Origin: Tillus elongatus
Lineage: Eukaryota; Arthropoda; Insecta; Coleoptera; Cleridae
NCBI GenBank assembly: GCA_964006375.1
Contig: OZ023262.1
Span: 88,413,154 to 88,477,153, forward strand
DNA length: 64,000 nucleotides
Reading direction: 5' to 3'
The notes beneath the pieces were generated by a model. It was not told the DNA's origin, ran no database searches, and saw only the letters and a list, made by a program, of their open reading frames with translations. Below, one piece after another: positions 62,240-64,000 of this stretch; the first letter of the stretch is position 1; each line of letters begins with the position of its first letter. The position numbers and the translations under genes are program-made.

Positions 62240-62478
62240 GAATAGCGTTGGTGAAAATATTAGACAAATTTTTTCGGGAACATCAAGTCTATTTTCGGAA
62301 AATTTTTGTACTTTTTCAAACAAGACAATTATTTTAATGAAATATGGTACATTATTTCTACTATATAGGTTCTACGTTAACCAAATTGGACATCTTCTAT
62401 TAAAAAAAACATATTTGTCAAAAAAATATATTTTTTTAAAAATAAGCCACTATAACGCACTTGCTACGTCCAAACTTT
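62240..62478 (+). mobile_element. M1 MITE copy, left end lost
   Basis: Body from ttttttcgggaacatcaag through tactatataggttctacg to the right terminus ataacgcacttgctacgtcca. Confidence 0.72.
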
Positions 62479-63095
62479 TATTTTCAAACATACTGTAAAC
62501 TTTTAAATAACAGGTGAACAATAATGAAAATTTTTGAAAACGAAATCCAGGTAAAAACATAATTTAATAATTTTTTAACACAGTTAATAATTCAGTTTAA
62601 TAAACTAGAATAGCCAACCACTCTATAAACTGTAGTTGAGGTTATAAACTGCATTTTTGCCAAGCTTAAAAATGCTTACCATAGACGTTCTAAGAACGCT
62701 CGTTAATTTTGCATAAAAATTGCATTGATTTGAAAATGTGGCTGGTAATGTCCCCAAGGAGAGGACCATTAAGTTTTGATGTGATAAAGATTATGATTTG
62801 AGCGACGGCATTTCATATTCTAAAACTGAACTGCTTTTACCTTGGAGCGGATTCAATTTCCGGTGGGTTAGAGAAGCCTTTCTGGAAGACCTAAACGCGT
62901 TCGTATATTGCAACTGAGAGAAGCAACGCCTTTGAATAGTCGCCATTCTAAAAATTCAGGACCGTACATGTAAAACCGATGTAATTGCATTATTTTTTAA
63001 TTACCATCACTCATGTACTTATTTTGACTACCACACGCGGAAAGTTCTGTTCTTAATAAAAAGTTATATTATTTTCAATACATATATACAGATAA
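62479..63095. other. No gene recognised
   Basis: AT-rich spacer with no family match. Confidence 0.4.
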
Positions 63096-63139
63096 GTCCA
63101 CTTACAGAACCCAAATCTCCACAACACATATTCTTAAAA

Positions 63140-63180
63140 CCTGACGGTCGTTTCACTAACAAAGTTAGCGTCATCAGAAG
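63140..63180 (-). ncRNA. Hammerhead-like motif (Penelope-associated type)
   Basis: Minus strand: CTGATGA, hairpin CGCTAAC/GTTAGTG with a TTT loop, AAAC, GACC, GTC and AGG. Same departure from the canonical fold as the copy at 5908-5948. Confidence 0.4.
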
Positions 63181-63237
63181 ATGAACAGTTCCAAACTACT
63201 TACAATTAAACATCACCTTTTATACCATGTTTTGTGT

Positions 63238-63430
63238 AAAGACCGATAAAAAGAGGGACGAAATCACAGCCAATATTTTCTGTGTATTGTATTCTAATAT
63301 CTGGACTTTTTGAACTTCCGTTTTCCGAATTTCGGAATCAATTCTACGTCAAAGAAAGAGTCCGTTAATTGAGATACAATACACATAGCAAAATTTCCTA
63401 TGATTTCGTCCCTCTCTTTATCGGCCTTTA
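63238..63430. repeat. Inner inverted repeat, ~55-bp arms
   Basis: agaccgataaaaagagggac..gaaatca at 63,239 is matched in reverse by tgatttcgtccctctcttta..tcggcct at 63,401-63,428, and tgtgtattgta at 63,281 by tacaatacaca near 63,376. Confidence 0.8.
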
Positions 63431-63489
63431 CCTAAGACGTAGTATAAAAGGTGATAAGACTAGATGCATTTTCGCAACATTTAGAACCG

Positions 63490-63650
63490 TACACTTTGTC
63501 CCTATATTGGGGTAAAAATGGGCCAGGGCTGACAATTTTCTAAATTGTTAGTTAGTTGTATACAGTATACACTTTGTGTTATTTGGAGCTGGCGTGACAA
63601 CATACTACTTGGTTCCGCAACTAGGTGGCGGCACGTCCACCACTCACTGA
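63490..63650 (+). mobile_element. RZ fragment without hammerhead
   Basis: Match to 4805-4975 of RZ locus A: tttgtccctatatt.gggta, gggccagggctgacaattt, ttggagctggcgtgacaaca, tactacttggttccgcaact. It lies inside the inverted-repeat element. Confidence 0.7.
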
Positions 63651-63695
63651 GTATAAAAGGTGATGTTTAGTTGTAAGTAGTTTAGAATTCTTCAT

Positions 63696-63738
63696 CCTCT
63701 GATGACGCTAACTTTGTCAATGAAACGATCGTCAGGTC
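63696..63738 (+). ncRNA. Hammerhead-like motif (Penelope-associated type)
   Basis: CTGATGA at 63,699-63,705, a weakened hairpin (CGCTAAC/GTCAATG), GAAAC, GATC, GTC, AGG. A three-base stem I (CCT/AGG) is possible. Confidence 0.38.
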
Positions 63739-63800
63739 TTTAGAAAGATGTGTTGTGATGACTTGGGTTCTCCAAGTGTACGTATTAGTGCTCAACACAG

Positions 63801-64000
63801 GTTCCAATCTTTACTTAGTACATATACAGGGTTAGTGAAGGATATGTAATGTCATCTATATTTCCTGAAATATCCGCTATTAAAAAAGATTTAATAAACT
63901 GGCGATATTCGATTTTTCCGAGCGTAAACAACTTCGATGCTCTGGCAACTCAATCTTTTTTAAGGCAATATATCATTTTTTTATCTTCGTAAAAAACGTA
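63801..64000. other. No gene recognised
   Basis: Window end. Begins with acatatacagggttagtg, possibly the end of another repeat, but nothing can be confirmed. Confidence 0.3.

Larger units (their letters stand above)
63100..63800. mobile_element. Penelope-terminus-like inverted-repeat element
   Basis: Outer arms of about 130 bp in opposite orientation (63,100-63,225 minus; 63,645-63,790 plus) share gtataaaaggtgatgttta, ttgtaagtagttt, a ctgatgacgctaactttg hammerhead-like motif, tgtgttgt..tgatttgggttct and the caggttccaatctt end. Inside are another inverted pair (63,238-63,430) and an RZ fragment (63,490-63,650). The terminal words are the same as those beside the Penelope fragment at 2190-2290. 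Confidence 0.6.

Overview
This window contains no recognisable host gene. It is an AT-rich, repeat-saturated stretch of an arthropod genome, almost certainly an insect. The main reason is a gypsy-type errantivirus with an env gene, alongside LOA-like, Jockey/CR1-like and I-like LINEs, Tc1/mariner and piggyBac transposons, a pogo/Tigger-like gene and a Penelope-like element. The order cannot be fixed from the sequence. Family names used below are my own. M1: a ~300-bp MITE with GACGCAGCAAGTGCG termini. M2: a ~1.0-1.5 kb noncoding mosaic repeat with an internal (AT)n array and M1 near its far end. RZ: a ~310-bp repeat carrying hammerhead-ribozyme motifs. LINE-A: a CR1/Jockey-like LINE present three times. 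SINE-1: a tRNA-derived SINE. R3 and R5: noncoding repeats.

Layout. 1-2.6 kb: M2/M1 copies and (AT)n arrays. 2.6-4.4 kb: Penelope-like pseudogene (RT plus GIY-YIG) on the minus strand, followed by an inverted piece of itself. 4.4-6.2 kb: R3, RZ locus A with two hammerhead motifs 311 bp apart, M1, and a Penelope-terminus-like repeat. 6.3-7.6 kb: I-clade LINE 3' fragment. 8.2-10.3 kb: (AT)n arrays and a near-perfect 244-bp palindrome. 11.7-12.6 kb: mariner pseudogene. 12.6-14.4 kb: LINE-A copy a. 14.5-22.0 kb: errantivirus with two 421-bp LTRs differing at 3 positions, 4-bp target duplications, and gag, pol and env each carrying one or two lesions. 22.0-25.7 kb: R3, (AT)n arrays, RZ locus B (again two hammerheads, 310 bp apart), M2 and M1. 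25.9-26.8 kb: Jockey RT remnant with a LOA tail inserted. 27.3-29.4 kb: Tc1/mariner element with ~430-bp terminal inverted repeats, sitting inside an (AT)n array. 30.4-38.6 kb: pogo/Tigger-like gene split by an intact LOA-like LINE (31.34-36.58 kb, two open ORFs, 14-bp target duplication). 38.7-40.2 kb: LINE-A copy b. 41.7-42.7 kb: SINE-1 and a truncated LOA copy. 44.3-47.2 kb: another LINE between two (AT)n arrays. 48.5-50.05 kb: full M2. 50.3-53.25 kb: SINE-1 split at TTAA by a decayed piggyBac. 53.3-62.5 kb: mariner fragments, more M2/M1, R5 and LINE-A copy c. 63.1-63.8 kb: inverted-repeat element with hammerhead-like motifs and an embedded RZ fragment.

The most interesting content is the ribozyme-bearing set. 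Four RZ hammerheads share one architecture: a 6-bp stem I, a GCTCT/AGAGC stem II, GAAA, and a minimal stem III. They lie in tandem units of 310-311 bp at two loci. This is the organisation described for animal retrozymes, small non-autonomous hammerhead retroelements thought to be mobilised by Penelope-like elements. A Penelope-like RT/GIY-YIG pseudogene lies about 0.7 kb upstream of RZ locus A.
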